NCBI GenBank assembly: GCA_033398695.1
Contig: CM065802.1
Span: 203,875,096-203,939,095 of the forward strand
Direction of reading: 5' to 3'
DNA from: Orobanche coerulescens
Taxonomy: Eukaryota > Streptophyta > Magnoliopsida > Lamiales > Orobanchaceae
Length of the DNA: 64,000 bases
Shown: positions 21,384 to 33,270 of the stretch, one piece after another
How the letters are laid out: each line of letters begins with the position of its first letter
Position numbering within the stretch: the stretch's first letter is position 1
The notes under the pieces: generated by a model
Told to the model about the DNA's origin: nothing
Seen by the model: only the letters and a program-made list of their open reading frames with translations
Databases searched by the model: none
Program-made: the position numbers and the translations under genes

Positions 21384-22072
21384 CTGCAAAATTACTGGAC
21401 TCAGTGAGATCAGTGATGAATCGTAGAGAAGCGAATATCTGGATATTATGAAACAAAATGGCTGACAACAAAAAAGAGAAAAAATATCACCGAAAGCAGA
21501 AAAACCCAAAACACCAAAACAAAATGAACGAAACAGAGTTTGCCCATATTTAATGACGGTGTATTTTCTTTGTAAACCTAGGATAGAGGACTTGTCGACG
21601 AACAGGATTCATATCCATTTTTAAGGAGCTATTATATCAAAAGGTTGTAAAACAAAAATTCAACAAGGAGAACAAAGGGACAGCCAAGATAGTAATATTA
21701 TCAAGAAAAAACTTTTGAAAATATAAATTCCCTAACAATATGAGAAAAGAGGATGTACCTAAAAGACCTCTACCTATAATGAAGATTCATTTTCTCAAAT
21801 AGATAAAATAAAATACTAATAAAATTCATTGATCCAATAACTATTTTACTCCGACACATGGTAATATCCAGAATCGAGGGAATACATGCCCACAAATAAA
21901 CACTTGGTAACATCCCAAAACCTATAGAATTCATGCAGAACAAAATAATGGACCTCATGAGTCTCATACTGTCAGATTCAGTTATAAATTAAATCCATTA
22001 GGGTACTATTGTACCTCAAGTTAAAAAAATTGTAACCGAGAACTTCTCATACAGATAGGAGAATGAGCTAAC
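21384..22072. other. Spacer between captured gene pieces
   Basis: No recognised exon; probably intron sequence of the captured genes. Short open frames here lack protein character. Confidence 0.35.
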
Positions 22073-22174
22073 CATTTTTCGCAGAAACTGAACCAAGCTG
22101 CCCGTGCCTATTCCAGCCGAAAGCAAAGGAGACCGCATCTTCGGTCACTACGACATAATCACTCCTGCCAGCCC
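22073..22174 (-). pseudogene. RCC1-repeat exon fragment
   Basis: A single minus-strand exon with a GAGCAG acceptor and a GT donor reads GRSDYVVVTEDAVSFAFG then WNRHGQLGSVSAKN, a beta-propeller blade of the RCC1 family (the GWN-x-HGQLG core is diagnostic). Only one blade of the usual seven is present. It lies between the phosphatase and kinesin pieces and belongs to neither family. Confidence 0.6.
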
Positions 22175-22310
22175 CTGCTCCAAAGAAATAAGAAAGTGTG
22201 ATTGATAAATCCAAAAACAGAAAAAACGTAAAAAAACATAAGTCGACTGAAAAACATAGGAAAATCACGGAGCTGCTGACTATATTTCAGGAAAATAATA
22301 TCCAAAAAAT

Positions 22311-22345
22311 GATGACACAGAGGCCTGAAGGCAAAGTGAGGAAGC
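22311..22345. repeat. 35-bp segment repeated at 24818-24852
   Basis: GATGACACAGAGGCCTGAAG and the next 15 bases occur at 22311 and again, with a few changes, at 24818. The first lies just downstream of the last phosphatase exon, the second upstream of its first exon. It may mark a duplication or junction used when the composite formed. Confidence 0.7.
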
Positions 22346-22432
22346 TGTAAAAAACATGTGATTTTTTAACAAGTGATTTATTGTAGGAAAAGCAGAAAAA
22401 GAAATTGGAAGAAAACATTTGGAAGCACTTAC

Positions 22433-24655
22433 GGATTGTTCATATGCATGAACATGGCCTGCAAACACAACATCGACTTTGTACTTAACAAACCACGGCT
22501 CAAACATGACTCATGGTTTCGCCTTCCATAAAGTGATAATTGTAGCTATTGTACCACGGAGAATGCATGGTGTCTCGGATCTGGTAACTTTTGGTAGCTC
22601 TTCTTCAATCCACTTGTACTGAGGAGTGTATTTGCCTTTAAAAAAATGGACAATGAAATAATAAAAAGTTCAGATCAAGGTATATAAATTTCAGTTGCAA
22701 TTTAGTTTTTCTTTAATACTGAATATTCAGGGCGAATGATTTAATTTTCTTTAAATTAGGCGTGTTCTTACCATAGTCCGAGTATGAAGATAATACTATG
22801 ATATGAGCTGAAGCTCTCTTGATAGAGTACCACAAAGGAGTACTGTTTGATGATTTGAAAGGGACATGATAATGGTGGGTAAAAGGCCTAAATGGTTTTG
22901 TTTCCCCCTGCGATTAAATGACCAGTACTTATGTCACAAACTCATAATAATCAGCTTAGAATAAAAAATTAAACTACAAAAAATGAAGAAATTTCCCGCG
23001 AAGGAGATTATAATAAACCAGGATAATGTAAAAATATTAAGATACGTACAATTTCAGGAGCATAATCAAGTTCGTGATTTCCGGCGGTCCAAAGCCAAGG
23101 TTGATAAGCCACGCTTCTTTCGACAAACCTTGCCCATGTATCCCATCTAACGCTGTCGTGAATAGGATAGCTGTCAGCATAAGAAAGGTCTCCAACAAAC
23201 AACATGATTTGTCCCTTGGTTGGATTCTGCTCATAATGTGTAAGCGTCCTATTGGAATCATAACTCTGGCCAAGATCCCTACAACAAACAAAACAATCCA
23301 AAAACACTGACCTAAACAAATACATTGATACACAACTGTCCGCACGGACTATGGATATCGCCCCTCACAGGGAATTACAGAACCAACAACGAAATACACG
23401 AAAAGAAGAAAACAACAGCCGAATACAGACTAAGAAGAAAAGGCAAAACCACCAAATAGGAGGAAATAGAAGAAATCATCATCAGCTGCATTTTAATCCC
23501 AACTATGTCGAAATTATAGTATCAAATAATGGTCGGAATTAGTTAATACTATAAAATTATGGAAAACTCAAAGTAGCAAAAATTTTATGCCAGATGTCCT
23601 TCCTATCGCAACCTTCATATGAAGGAGAAATGAGATGAAATTCCAGTAACCATTATCATAAGTTTTTCCACTTACATGGAAACTATCGTTAGGCGGAGAC
23701 CAGTCGAGATAATTGTTATAGCAGAAAAACAAAAAAAGAAAAGGACGAATTAAACTTTTCATTTTCAGAAAGTTGCTTCTAAGCAAATTATATCAGTTGA
23801 GATAATATTTACCGACAATCTCAGAACATAACGAACATTATTTTGACCATCCTCATAATGATAACTAACCATACAACCCAAAAGTTGTGCTACAATATGC
23901 TGGCAAGCCTAGAAATCAGGGCCATCTTCCGGAGGCGTAGTGAACCAAAACGATCTTGTCATGTTCCCGATCCCAACTTCATAGTAATATTTGGTATGAT
24001 ACTGTCCCACAATTTTTTTTTATGTTAAAGAATCACTAATAATTTGCTTCAAAGCTTCTTGTGGTTATAAAGATTACGTATTGAAGAAACAAACAATTAT
24101 ACTCAAGACGGAATTATATATATATATATATATATATAGTTGAAAATTCTACCTGCAAGTTCCTGATAGTGCAGTGATGATGGATAAAACCAGAAGAATA
24201 ATTGTAAAATTGATAGGTTATCACTTTCTCCTTTGCCTGATGCCTCTTGTCATTACTGTTATCAGCTCAATATAGAACTATGCCTGAACCTGACTCATCT
24301 ATAGTAACCCATGATACAATCACTGCCTTTCCTTTCTCTTCTCCTTGAGTTATGTGTATCTCTAAAAAAAAATCAATACAAAAGAACATATACCGCAATA
24401 GAAAAATTATACAAAAACACCAAATAAAATGAACAAGAATATAAAACACCTAAACCCAACTATTATAAAAGAGTTGAAGCAGAGACCTGTTGCGGTGCAG
24501 TATAGTCGTGAGGCACACTGAAGACATCACTGTCCAGGGGCATATCAACAGTTTTCTCAACCTTCCTCACAAAGCTACTCGTAGTCCCTCCAGTGCACGG
24601 AACCGCAGCAGCCAGCAGGTGTGAGCTGAAGGAGATAAATAAATGGAAGAGCTGA
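22433..24655 (-). pseudogene. Purple acid phosphatase, truncated and disabled
   Basis: Purple acid phosphatases are secreted metallophosphoesterases with an Fe-Me centre. Six minus-strand exons with proper borders are visible: about 24655-24487 (hydrophobic signal, then VDMPLDSDVFSVPHDY), 24359-24153 (HITQGEEKGKAVIVSWVT), 24001 to about 23915 ([17 protein letters not shown]), 23278-23050 ([33 protein letters not shown]), 22907-22772 ([14 protein letters not shown]) and 22635-22433 ([22 protein letters not shown]). Metal ligands in GDLGQ, GDLSYAD, GNHE and GHVHAYE remain. Lesions: TGA for Trp in VLYW (exon 2), loss of the GLIG segment after exon 3, about 16 bp missing before the HSPW motif, and 2 bp missing before MFEPW. 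The C-terminal quarter is absent. Confidence 0.85.
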
Positions 24656-25319
24656 AGGGGAATATTATTAGTAGTATCAATTAATTGGAGTATTACGAGT
24701 TTGCCGCGAGGAATATCCAAGAATTTATACGAATATAAGTACGATTCAGAACTCAGCATTCTTCGGTGGGGATTTACATCAAACGAACGAAGAAGAAGAT
24801 ACTGAGATATTAAAAACGATGACATAGAGGCCTGAAGCCAAAGTGAGGAAGATTCCACAAAATCTTTTGAAGCCGAAAAAAACAGGAAGAGAATCGGGAG
24901 GAAGAATAAGAGGAAACATATATTATTTCCTCAGCTCATATAAATCATAGATGAGAATTCGGAGCAGAACACCGGCAAGCTACTCATCACAAAGAACACT
25001 CCTGCACCATGTTATCTGAGAAACAAACGGAATACAAAATCAACGAAGGACAATAAAGAAGAGGCGAAGAAAAGAAAACCTAAATCTGAAACACAACGAA
25101 GGACAATAAAGAAGAGGCGAAGAGAATAGGATGAAAAAAGAAAAGAGGAGGTGTCAGTCGTGGGAGATGGAAGACGAGAGGCAGGCAGGAGAAGAAGAGG
25201 TGAGCAGGTGAAGCCCTCAGGAGAAACAGGTAGGAGGCCAGCGACGAGATTAGGGTAAATAGGGCTGTTATATTATACGCTATAATATTATTATAATAAT
25301 AATAATATATGATTAAAAA
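24656..25319 (-). other. 5' flank of the phosphatase fragment
   Basis: Looks like a pyrimidine-rich plant 5' UTR and leader intron on the minus strand. Contains a 30-bp direct duplication (25041-25070 and 25094-25123, beginning CAACGAAGGACAATAAAG). No coding exon recognised. Confidence 0.4.
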
Positions 25320-25475
25320 ACTCGGGTATTCGATGATCCGATTCGGAAAGTCGGGTACCCAAAAAAGCGGGTAATCGGATTTTATGGGCCGAGTCATAGG
25401 CCGTCTAAATAGGTACCCAGAGTTCTGGGTACCCGAAAAGTCGGGTACCCGCTTATGAACACCCCTAATCGGTAT

Positions 25476-25753
25476 GTAATTATTAATGTTGATGGATCGT
25501 TATTATTTTTGAATTTTATGGTTGACCTCATCGTGGGATTTTCGTTTAGTATGCGGAGATCGAGTTTGTAGCGGTCGTGAAGAAATGAACTTCCCGAATG
25601 ACACTGACTTTGACATATATTTGGGAATCAGGTATATTGCTGCTTGTTATTTTCCGTTGCAAATTTATTTTTATCATATCCGCTGCATGGGTGCTTTCTA
25701 AATGGCCTTCTGGTATTTTACAAACTTGGATTTAATTTGAAAATTATTCCCTT
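25476..25753. other. Right flank of the composite
   Basis: Mostly AT-rich. A plus-strand stretch at about 25553-25631 (CGDRVCSGREEMNFPND, ending DIYLGIR before GTATAT) resembles an exon with a donor but is not recognised and has no visible partner. Confidence 0.25.
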
Positions 25754-25984
25754 GTTCCGGGAATTATTATTTCCCGTGATGTGTCTTACCTAATATTGAT
25801 GTTAGGGATTCTAGATCCTTCTAGAGATAGTAGGATTCTATTTGATGTCTTTCCTTGTAAGGAATCCTATGTATGAAAGGAGTCTCATTGTAAAGCCTAT
25901 GTAAATGCCCCTCTATCAATGTTACCAATACAATGTTTTACATCTTTTGCCTTCTACTGTTTCTTTACTACTTTTTTTGAAACA
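25754..25984 (+). mobile_element. Copia LTR, copy 2 (5' LTR)
   Basis: TGTTCCGGGAATTATTATTT to TTGAAACA, 231 bp, the same family as 2563-2798. It is followed at once by CGTTATCAGCATG, a primer-binding-site motif common after plant copia 5' LTRs. So this is a 5' LTR and the DNA to its right is the element's leader. Confidence 0.8.
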
Positions 25985-26800
25985 CGTTATCAGCATGTTG
26001 CTCTAAGAGTAGAATTTTTTTCTCTCTGAGTTTTTGAAATCCCAAAAAAAATCGCGATTTCCGCGCGTCAATTTTTTGAACAGCGAGACCACGAGAAAAT
26101 TACATTTCCCGTTTTGTGAAACATCGGATCAGTTTGAAATTTTGGCAGCATGTTAATGATATACAGAACTACAAGTTCAACGGTGGAGATTTGATTCGGA
26201 ACAGTATTTCTCGACGAAACTGTACGCGAACAGAAGCAGATTTTTACACACAAAAAAAAGAGATCTGACCCGATCCAACTGAGCTCCAGCCCCGGTCACC
26301 CGCGCTATACTAAACCCGCCTCCCGTGCCCAATCCAACCGAGCTCCATCGTGATCAGTCCAGCCCGGGTCATCCAGCCGACTATTGCCTAAAGTTGCGAC
26401 CCGATCTGATCGAAGCACCGCCGATACGTCCAACGGCTTTACGCACGTGATATTCACTGTTTGAAAACCTAGTGCGGTCGATCGAACTCCTCCAGGATGG
26501 ACCTCACCAGGTGCAGTCGAGACAAAACCTGTCAAAATCGAAAAAAAATGAGAGACGAGAATTTCCGCGCGTAAATTTTCTACACAGCACAGTCGTACCA
26601 AAATCATGTTTTCCGTTTTGTTAAACGTCGGATCAGTGTGAAATTTTGAGCGGAACTTCCCAACACATATATGTATATATTCAACGGTCGAGATCAGATT
26701 CTGAGTAATATTGCTTGCTGAAACTGTCGCCAAACAGAAGCAGATTTTTACAAGAAAATTTAGAGACCTGACCTCATCCAATACCGAGCCACTGCACCGC
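25985..26800 (+). repeat. Copia leader with a ~504-bp duplicated block
   Basis: After the primer-binding site, a block beginning at ATTTCCGCGCGT (about 26056) and running through ATCGGATCAG, TTCAACGGT and AACAGAAGCAGATTTTTAC is repeated about 504 bp downstream (from about 26560). The copies differ at roughly a quarter of positions. The open frames here are not recognised proteins. Confidence 0.6.
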
Positions 26801-29245
26801 CGCGCCCGAGTCCTTTTTCGGTCTATTATCGAGCCCAGTAGCCCCTTTTCCTGGAATTTCTCAAATCTCTATCTTTTTCTAATTAATGATTCATTTGTTC
26901 ATTAATTTGTACACTTATGAATCTTACCATGTTTGTGTGCGTATAGGAAAATATATTGCTCATGACAACATGTACACTATAGAGAGAAGCCATATATAGC
27001 ATTTTTTCAAGGATTAAAGCAAACATAAAATCGAGTACCCACATAATATTTTATTAAAGTTCCCGTTTTTCAATTCCACTCTTTTGGATTTTTTTTTGGG
27101 GGGGTGCATTTGAGTTTTTTATCTCCCATGCTACTTTGCGGTGGATGAGACTATGAGAGGTGGTATCACTCTCATGTGTGACGCTTTGTGGGAGTCACGG
27201 ATAATTGTTGAAAGTCGATATTTGTGATTGTTGCATACACCACGGTTTGGGTGCGATTTGACGTCGCCGTTCTGTCGATTTTAAACCAACAATTGAAAAA
27301 AAAACATTGTCGGTAACGGTAAAGTTATTACTTGTTCATGATTAGTCACAAATTTGTGACGTACAAATGGGACAAACATCGATTGTGACGGATATGTCGC
27401 TGTTAAAATCGATTTGTAACGGATTTATCACGTTGAATTGAGGGACCACCACGTTGGTTTTGATCCAATTCCATACTTAGAAAACTCCATCTTTCACCTA
27501 ATTAAAATATAATATTACATGTGGGTGTAGTCATGAACCGTTTGAAATATGATATATGAAAGAATGCCAGAGTAATTCTCATGAATTTTAACATGTAAAG
27601 CAATGCCATATTACGGTAAATACATGAATTCGTTAACCTCGATTATAGTTCGTGTGACTATAGATCCGAATACTTTTCCGAGTATTTGTTAAGGCCTGTA
27701 CCTTACATATTTGACCATGTTTGGTCAATCTTATTGGATGGTCAAGAAGAGTTGTCTATGGTATATTCATTATGTCTCAAGGTTCAAAATGCTTAATTAT
27801 GATGCACCGCATTGCATCCACATAACATGACTATTATGACGTATACTTGCAAATCGAGAATTAAAATACTTGGCTAATTTGATGCATTTTGGTAGATTGT
27901 CTATATTTTTTATCATGACTAGGCGCATCCTCCTTGGTATTTGTTTATGCTTCGAAAGTTCAAATGGAATCAGTGGTTTTTAAACAGCCTTAGTTGTACC
28001 GACATTCCTACTTTCTCTGCAAGTCTACCAAATTGGAGTTACTGAAAGAATCATTAGTCGAGAAATTGAACACCCTGCTACATTTGAACGCACCTATGGC
28101 TGTCATTGCCATGTGTTTGCATCAACACTTATGCCATTGGATATGGTCTCAACCTTGTTTTCTCACTAAACTTGGGACATACTAAAGCAGTCAATTAAAA
28201 GATGCACTGCAATCTGAGTTTAATGATCCATGTGGTGCACAACCTATGTATAGAAAGATATGGAAGTCTAGTTTCTAAACCATCTGACTGTTCGTCTATA
28301 GCCTTCCTAACAAGGGAGTTATCACTGTCTTAGTGAACAAAGGTCAAGCTGCGTGGAATTTTATTTCCAGCGATTGTGCCAACTTTGTCCCAACTAATTT
28401 GGTTTCCATCTTAAATTTGCAAGCGGTCTTATGACACACGTTTATCAACCTCTTTTTGGCCGAATTTGCCATAGATGATCCGATTTTTGGTATGCATGAT
28501 GCGCTAAAATATCATCTTCCAAATGTTAGAAAATAGTTTCCTTAGGGAAACCCAAAATACGCACCCTTATGAGAAGGTCGAGCGTGTGCATGGTAGTTTT
28601 ACACCATACTTGTGTCGTAATTTTGTCCCTTAGGCATATTATCTTGCCATGTCATGCACTCAATATGATAGATCATTTTGATCGTATCTGGTATAAAATC
28701 TCTATGTTGTTAGAGTGTTCGCTATGCTCATGTTTGTAAAATTTTGCAAGCGAAATTGAGTGCGTATTAAGCTATTTCCAAGGAACACAATATTTTTTGA
28801 TTTCTTGTTATAAATCCATTGTGACTATGATGACTAGGTCATCACAATCAATGAGTGGTATACTGCTCAAGTTTTTGAATGCCAAATGGCATTTTCAAGT
28901 CACATATGTTCCGTAACAATTGAACCATGTTATGGCTGGATGATATTTATGCCAAAGTGTATCACTCATAGAATCCCATTGTGATTTGTGAGATACAAAA
29001 TCTTATGCATCACTTGTATCGGATATGTGAAAGAATATTCATGAGTCAATATGGTCTGGCTTGCATCGGTTTTTGTAACCAAAAGATGTATTGGAACATT
29101 GACATATTTGGGCTATAATGATCCATATACCATGTTATTGCCATGAACATCATTTTTTTTATTTGAACAAAGAAGCTAGCTGGATCAAAGATACCAAAGT
29201 ACATTGGTGGAGTCGTGAGCAGGGCTCATGATCGATGATGATATT
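26801..29245 (+). other. Decayed retrotransposon interior
   Basis: No frame above 65 codons and no domain recognised in 2.4 kb. Position after a 5' LTR and leader suggests the body of the copia element. A perfect 16-bp palindrome GTCACAAATTTGTGAC lies at 27345-27360 among similar text (27290-27430) that may be an unrelated DNA-transposon remnant. Confidence 0.35.
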
Positions 29246-30512
29246 TGTTGGCCACTAAGTATACTAATGACAGCTTAGAATATAGAAGCACAGTAAGCTG
29301 TACGATTTTCGAAGTTGATTTGCATAGCAGAAGTTTAGGTGTGAGTTACTGTAAATACAGCAACTAGACGTTCTTCTGTTTGCTTAGTGCGTCAAGGTTT
29401 TGCAATGTATACTTGTATAAATCACAGTTATGAAAACAATAAAGCCAGAAGGTAAATAACACACAATTTAAAGGGGTTCGAGGTAAACCACTCTACGTCC
29501 ACTGGTCCTCCACACAGGAGTAAAACGTTTATTATAATCACTACGCACACAACTACATGACTATAATTAAATCTGTCTCTGTATCGTTCACACAGATTGA
29601 TACAGGGACCGAAGCTTTTTGCCGTTCACACAGATTGGCTTGAGATCTTTCTTGACTCGCTTCTTCACACACATTTTGAATCTTCGTCTACAATGCTATT
29701 GTTCCCACACAGGTTAGAATACGCAAGGATCTTCAGTCCACACAGGGCTGATGATTATCTCAAAGGTGAAGGTAGAACAAATCTCAAACAGCAGCTATAT
29801 CTTTGATGAACACTTGCTGTATGTTGTGCTGTTTGCGTTGAGGACTTGTATATTTCTTCGCTTGAATATTTGATGTATGCTCATGAAATATACTATGTTG
29901 TAATCGCTAGAATGTAGAGTGAACTGTCAGAGCTTTTGCGATATATGTTCTTCGTGTGTATAAGTCCTCTGGTTTGGGGGTATTTATAACCTTTGGAAAA
30001 TGCATCCATTATAAATGTATCCGATGCAGGTAGGTGAGATGTTGACGTCTCTGATTGACGGCTTGCTAAATATTTCAATTAAAGCATATCACATTTAATG
30101 CTTCAGACATTCTTTTTGACTTAGCATTAAAAGCTCTTCAGCGCGTTCAGACTTGTCTCACTCCAGCTGCATTAAATGCTGTCCCATCAGCAATAAATGC
30201 TGCTTTAACCGTGAATACTTTATGAATAAACAGGGTTTATCTCACAACGGTTTAAAGCATTCTTTAATCAGGTTGGTCGGATGTGTTTTACTTTTCCCAG
30301 GTAAAACATCTTACAGCCTGACTGCTGTATCCGACGCATTATCTTTTGATGTAGCTATAGGTTCTGTAGGATAGACTGCATGAGATCTTCAATGCTGTAT
30401 GGAAGGGCTGTATAGAGATTCCAGACAGCTTACATACTTGGCGGCATTTTAACTCTTTCGACTTCTTTGTTGTATGATGGCAATTATCAAAACATGATTA
30501 TTTATCCCAACA
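29246..30512 (-). mobile_element. Sirevirus-like copia 3' LTR (minus-strand element)
   Basis: On the minus strand it runs from TGTTGGGATAAATAATCATG to ATACTTAGTGGCCAACA (1267 bp). It is preceded in the minus sense by a purine-rich tract (AAAAAGGGTGAAA) and is not followed by a primer-binding site, so it is the 3' LTR. The 5' LTR of the same family and orientation begins at 50357. The two share long near-identical blocks such as TTTACAGTAACTCACACC. Confidence 0.8.
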
Positions 30513-30913
30513 ATTTCACCCTTTTTGATAATGCCAAAACTTCTTCAAGATAACTTCTTGATTCAGAGAGGCTGACTCTTGGTCTTATGTCGAATGATCT
30601 GATCTTCAGCACTTATTTTAAACAATGTGAACTGCTTGCAAGCAAGTTCTAAGAAATTGAAAACATCTGTAGGGATGTGTATTACAACTTTAAACTTATG
30701 ATTGGCGAGCAGGCACAATCTTTACAGCGTTTGTCTAGGTTAGATACAACATAACCTATGAACTATTTGCAGACAGGTTCTTACAGCTTTAAGACAAATT
30801 CTATACTTGTTTGTTTGCAGTAAATAAATTCGTAATCAAACAGTAAAATAGTAAGCACATATTACGAGCTGTAATCTTTCAAGATAACAAATTTTATTGA
30901 TAATCAAGGAAAA
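30513..30913 (-). other. 3' untranslated region of the minus-strand Sirevirus-like element
   Basis: AT-rich stretch between the polypurine tract and the end of the additional ORF. No coding signal. Confidence 0.5.
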
Positions 30914-33270
30914 TTACAAGTTCTTGAAATAGAAAAGATAGGAAAAAATGCATATTGCAATAATAAGCCTAAAGAGCAGATACAATGAGAAGGTCCAGAC
31001 AAGCTCATTCGTGTACTGAGAATGCCCCCAAGGTCTCCTGTCAGGATCATTTTCGGTCCCTTTCCACCAATTTACTAGTGAGTCCTTGCCTCGATCCCGG
31101 TAGATAGCTCTTATTTCTGCGGATTGGTCGAAACAAAGTATCCAGTCATCTGGGTAGGTGAGCCGATCACCTTTTTTGTGCCTTGATTTCATCAGCATTT
31201 GCATAGGAAGTTTTCCTTCTGCTAACATCCTCGTGAATTCATTTGTAGCATCCGCCAACGTCTTGAACTTGTTGAACATAGAGGACTCCCTGATGAGTTT
31301 AACAAAGTATCCCATCAGTTTGTTTTTTCTCCAGTCCTTCACTTCGTTAGTTGTAGGTTGTCGGTTAGTGGGCAGAAGAATCTCGGATGGTTTTTGCATG
31401 TTGTTTTTCAAAGGAATGTTGGGATCATGGAACTCCGGACGAGAACCAGATGCCCTATATCCTCTTGCAGGCGCGACCAAGCGGCCTATCGCATCAGCGA
31501 CATTTTCTTCAAGAACAACATCTATCTTTTTTTCCCTCTCCAACATCCATTGCCTTCCAGCCTCTCTGGCTTCTTCCCCCTTTTTGGCATCATCAATAAC
31601 TGACAGCTTGGTATGAAGCTCTTACAGAAGCTTTATAGCATCGTCTTGTTTGGTCGTCAGATTATCGATCTTATCCACCAGAGTACTGAGCACCAGAGAC
31701 ATGTTATCTATCTTTAGATCATGGTCTGTCGGTCTTGTTTCAGTCTCCTTGAGGGCAGCAACCGTCTTAGCCTCTGAAATTCGGAGCTTTTCTTGTTCCT
31801 GTCGTAGGACTCTCTCCTGATGCTACTTGAGCTGATTGAGCGCTTGCCACAATGCATTAGGCATTAGGCGGAACACATCCTCAACGTTGGTGATTGCAGT
31901 CTTCAGATCAGAGAGCTCATCCTAGGCAGTTCCTCGCATCCAATCGAGTTCTTTATCGACGTCATACAGTGCCTTCACGGCATCATGTAGGAACACAGTC
32001 TGTCGGCCGATTGCATGGAGTTGCTCAATGCAGGCTTCGGTTCGCGGGGATCCAGGACGTTCGATTTTGGAATCCTTTGGTTCATTGAGTTGATGGGGAA
32101 CCACATTGTGATGAGGGCGTCATGGTCTGTCATCTGGCAGAAAACCGTCATCGAAACCAGATTTTGAGCTCACATAGATGGGAGATGCAGGGGCATCTTG
32201 AGTTGGAATGGCAGAGGTTGCTGTTGGTTCAGTCTTGGGGACAGGTGCTTTGGGAGCGGGGGCTTCAGAAATAGGTGCTGCGGAAGATTGTGCAGCATGA
32301 TCATCAGTAGTCGGAAGTCCATGAGGGACTGATTCCTCCTGTCGATTCTCGGCTTCCGCCTACTCCAGAAGAGGTACTGATTCCTATTGGTGGATGGCAC
32401 GGGCTTCTTCTTCTTGATCTGAGACAGGTTGGGCTGCCTGTTCAGGAATTGTTTGTTGTACAGGAGGGACTGAATCCTCCTGTATGTCTTGAGCAGCTTC
32501 CTTTTGAGGGGTAGGGGACTGAAGTCTTTCGGAGGTCCCCTGATCCTGTTGGTCTTGCATTCGAGCCATTTCTCCTTCCCTCGCTTCTTCGCGGTTGATC
32601 CTTAGACCTGCCTGTAGAGCATCATCGTCGGCGTCTCAGTCGGGTCGGACTTGTGGATATCAGAAGGAGCTTTATCATCGGACCGAGACTTCCCTTTCAA
32701 TCGAGCCTTCTCTTTTGCCAGGTAGTAATATGAAATCAGCTCACGGCAAAACTGATTCTCCCATTGAATCAAGACTTCGATATTCTGGGTATCCATGACC
32801 TACAGAATGAAATGTTCTTCCTCCTTCCACTCTTCCCAGTTGTACAGGTCGTCGTACGGGGCGACCCTATATTATTTCCAAGTTACAAAGCGCTCATAGG
32901 CTTGTTTAATTTGCACTTGGAGAAGAGTTTCATTGATTAGAACTGATGAGGGGGGACTCCTTACAGTATTTGGTTCTACTATATGGATGGGATCCGCAAC
33001 AGGTATGGGAGCCTGTATTGGAGAGGGATACCTAACAGGGGATGGTACCCTAATGGGAGAGGGATCCTGTATGGGTGTGGATTCCCTTACAAGAGAGGTG
33101 GCCTTTGGCTCCGTGGGGGCATCCGACTCGCTAGAGCCCTCTAGTTTGGCAGATAGTTGTTGATCCGTCATAACCACCACTGGCTCGGGATCTGCTATTT
33201 GTGCAGCAACTATTTCTTCCGAAGGGGTTGCGCCCTTTGGGATTTGTACAACGGGTTGAACCGTTGGGAC
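30914..33270 (-). pseudogene. Additional 3' ORF of the Sirevirus-like element (not gag-pol)
   Basis: Sense-oriented relative to the element, between the missing RT region and the 3' LTR. Read 33180 to 30914 it is one long frame with about six stops and one frame change near 32600. Order: a Pro/Ser repeat region (PIRVPSPVRYPSPIQAPIP), Glu/Gln-rich and Pro/Ala-rich linkers, a heptad-rich likely coiled coil (about 31870-31560), then a conserved-looking C-terminal domain (KLMGYFVKLIRESSMFNKF, DWILCFDQSAEIRAIYRD, SLVNWWKGTENDP), ending in a hydrophobic segment (YLLFRLIIAICIFSYLF). No match to gag, protease, integrase or RT. Some Sireviruses carry an extra ORF at this position, sometimes called env-like; function unknown. 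It ends abruptly at 33270 where the plus-strand LTR begins. Confidence 0.6.

Larger units (their letters stand above)
19195..25250 (-). mobile_element. Candidate gene-carrying Helitron (minus orientation)
   Basis: Read on the minus strand, the end near 19195 has a short hairpin (CCGTGCATTGCTCGG) about 10 bases before CTAG, immediately followed by T. This fits the Helitron 3' terminus (hairpin, then CTRR, inserted between A and T). The captured gene fragments at 20759-24655 all lie on the same strand. The 5' TC end was not found; the given right limit is only the edge of the hAT arm. The CCGTGC...GCACGG motif recurs near 63833. Confidence 0.45.
18417..25467. mobile_element. 7-kb composite bounded by hAT termini and an 8-bp duplication
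   Basis: The left end CAGGGGTGTTCA and right end TGAACACCCCTA are inverted copies (11 of 12). The flanks ATTGGTAT (18409-18416) and ATCGGTAT (25468-25475) form an 8-bp duplication with one mismatch. Subterminal text is rich in GGGTACCCG and related motifs on both sides (18425-18610, 25320-25455). Between the arms are fragments of at least three host genes and a Helitron-like end. Simplest reading: a hAT MITE of about 1 kb that later received a Helitron; direct capture by the hAT is the alternative. Confidence 0.65.

Noticed and set aside
23568..23786. 72-codon minus-strand frame between phosphatase exons 3 and 4
   Set aside because: Considered as an extra exon (WSPPNDSFHVSGKTYDNGYW), but it has no place in the phosphatase family and no splice signals fit; treated as intron.
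27345..27360. 16-bp perfect palindrome GTCACAAATTTGTGAC as a regulatory site
   Set aside because: Surrounding text repeats the same half-site, as in DNA-transposon subterminal regions, with no gene nearby.
31158..31616. 152-codon plus-strand frame
   Set aside because: Shadow of the minus-strand additional ORF; the minus strand has the consistent domain order.
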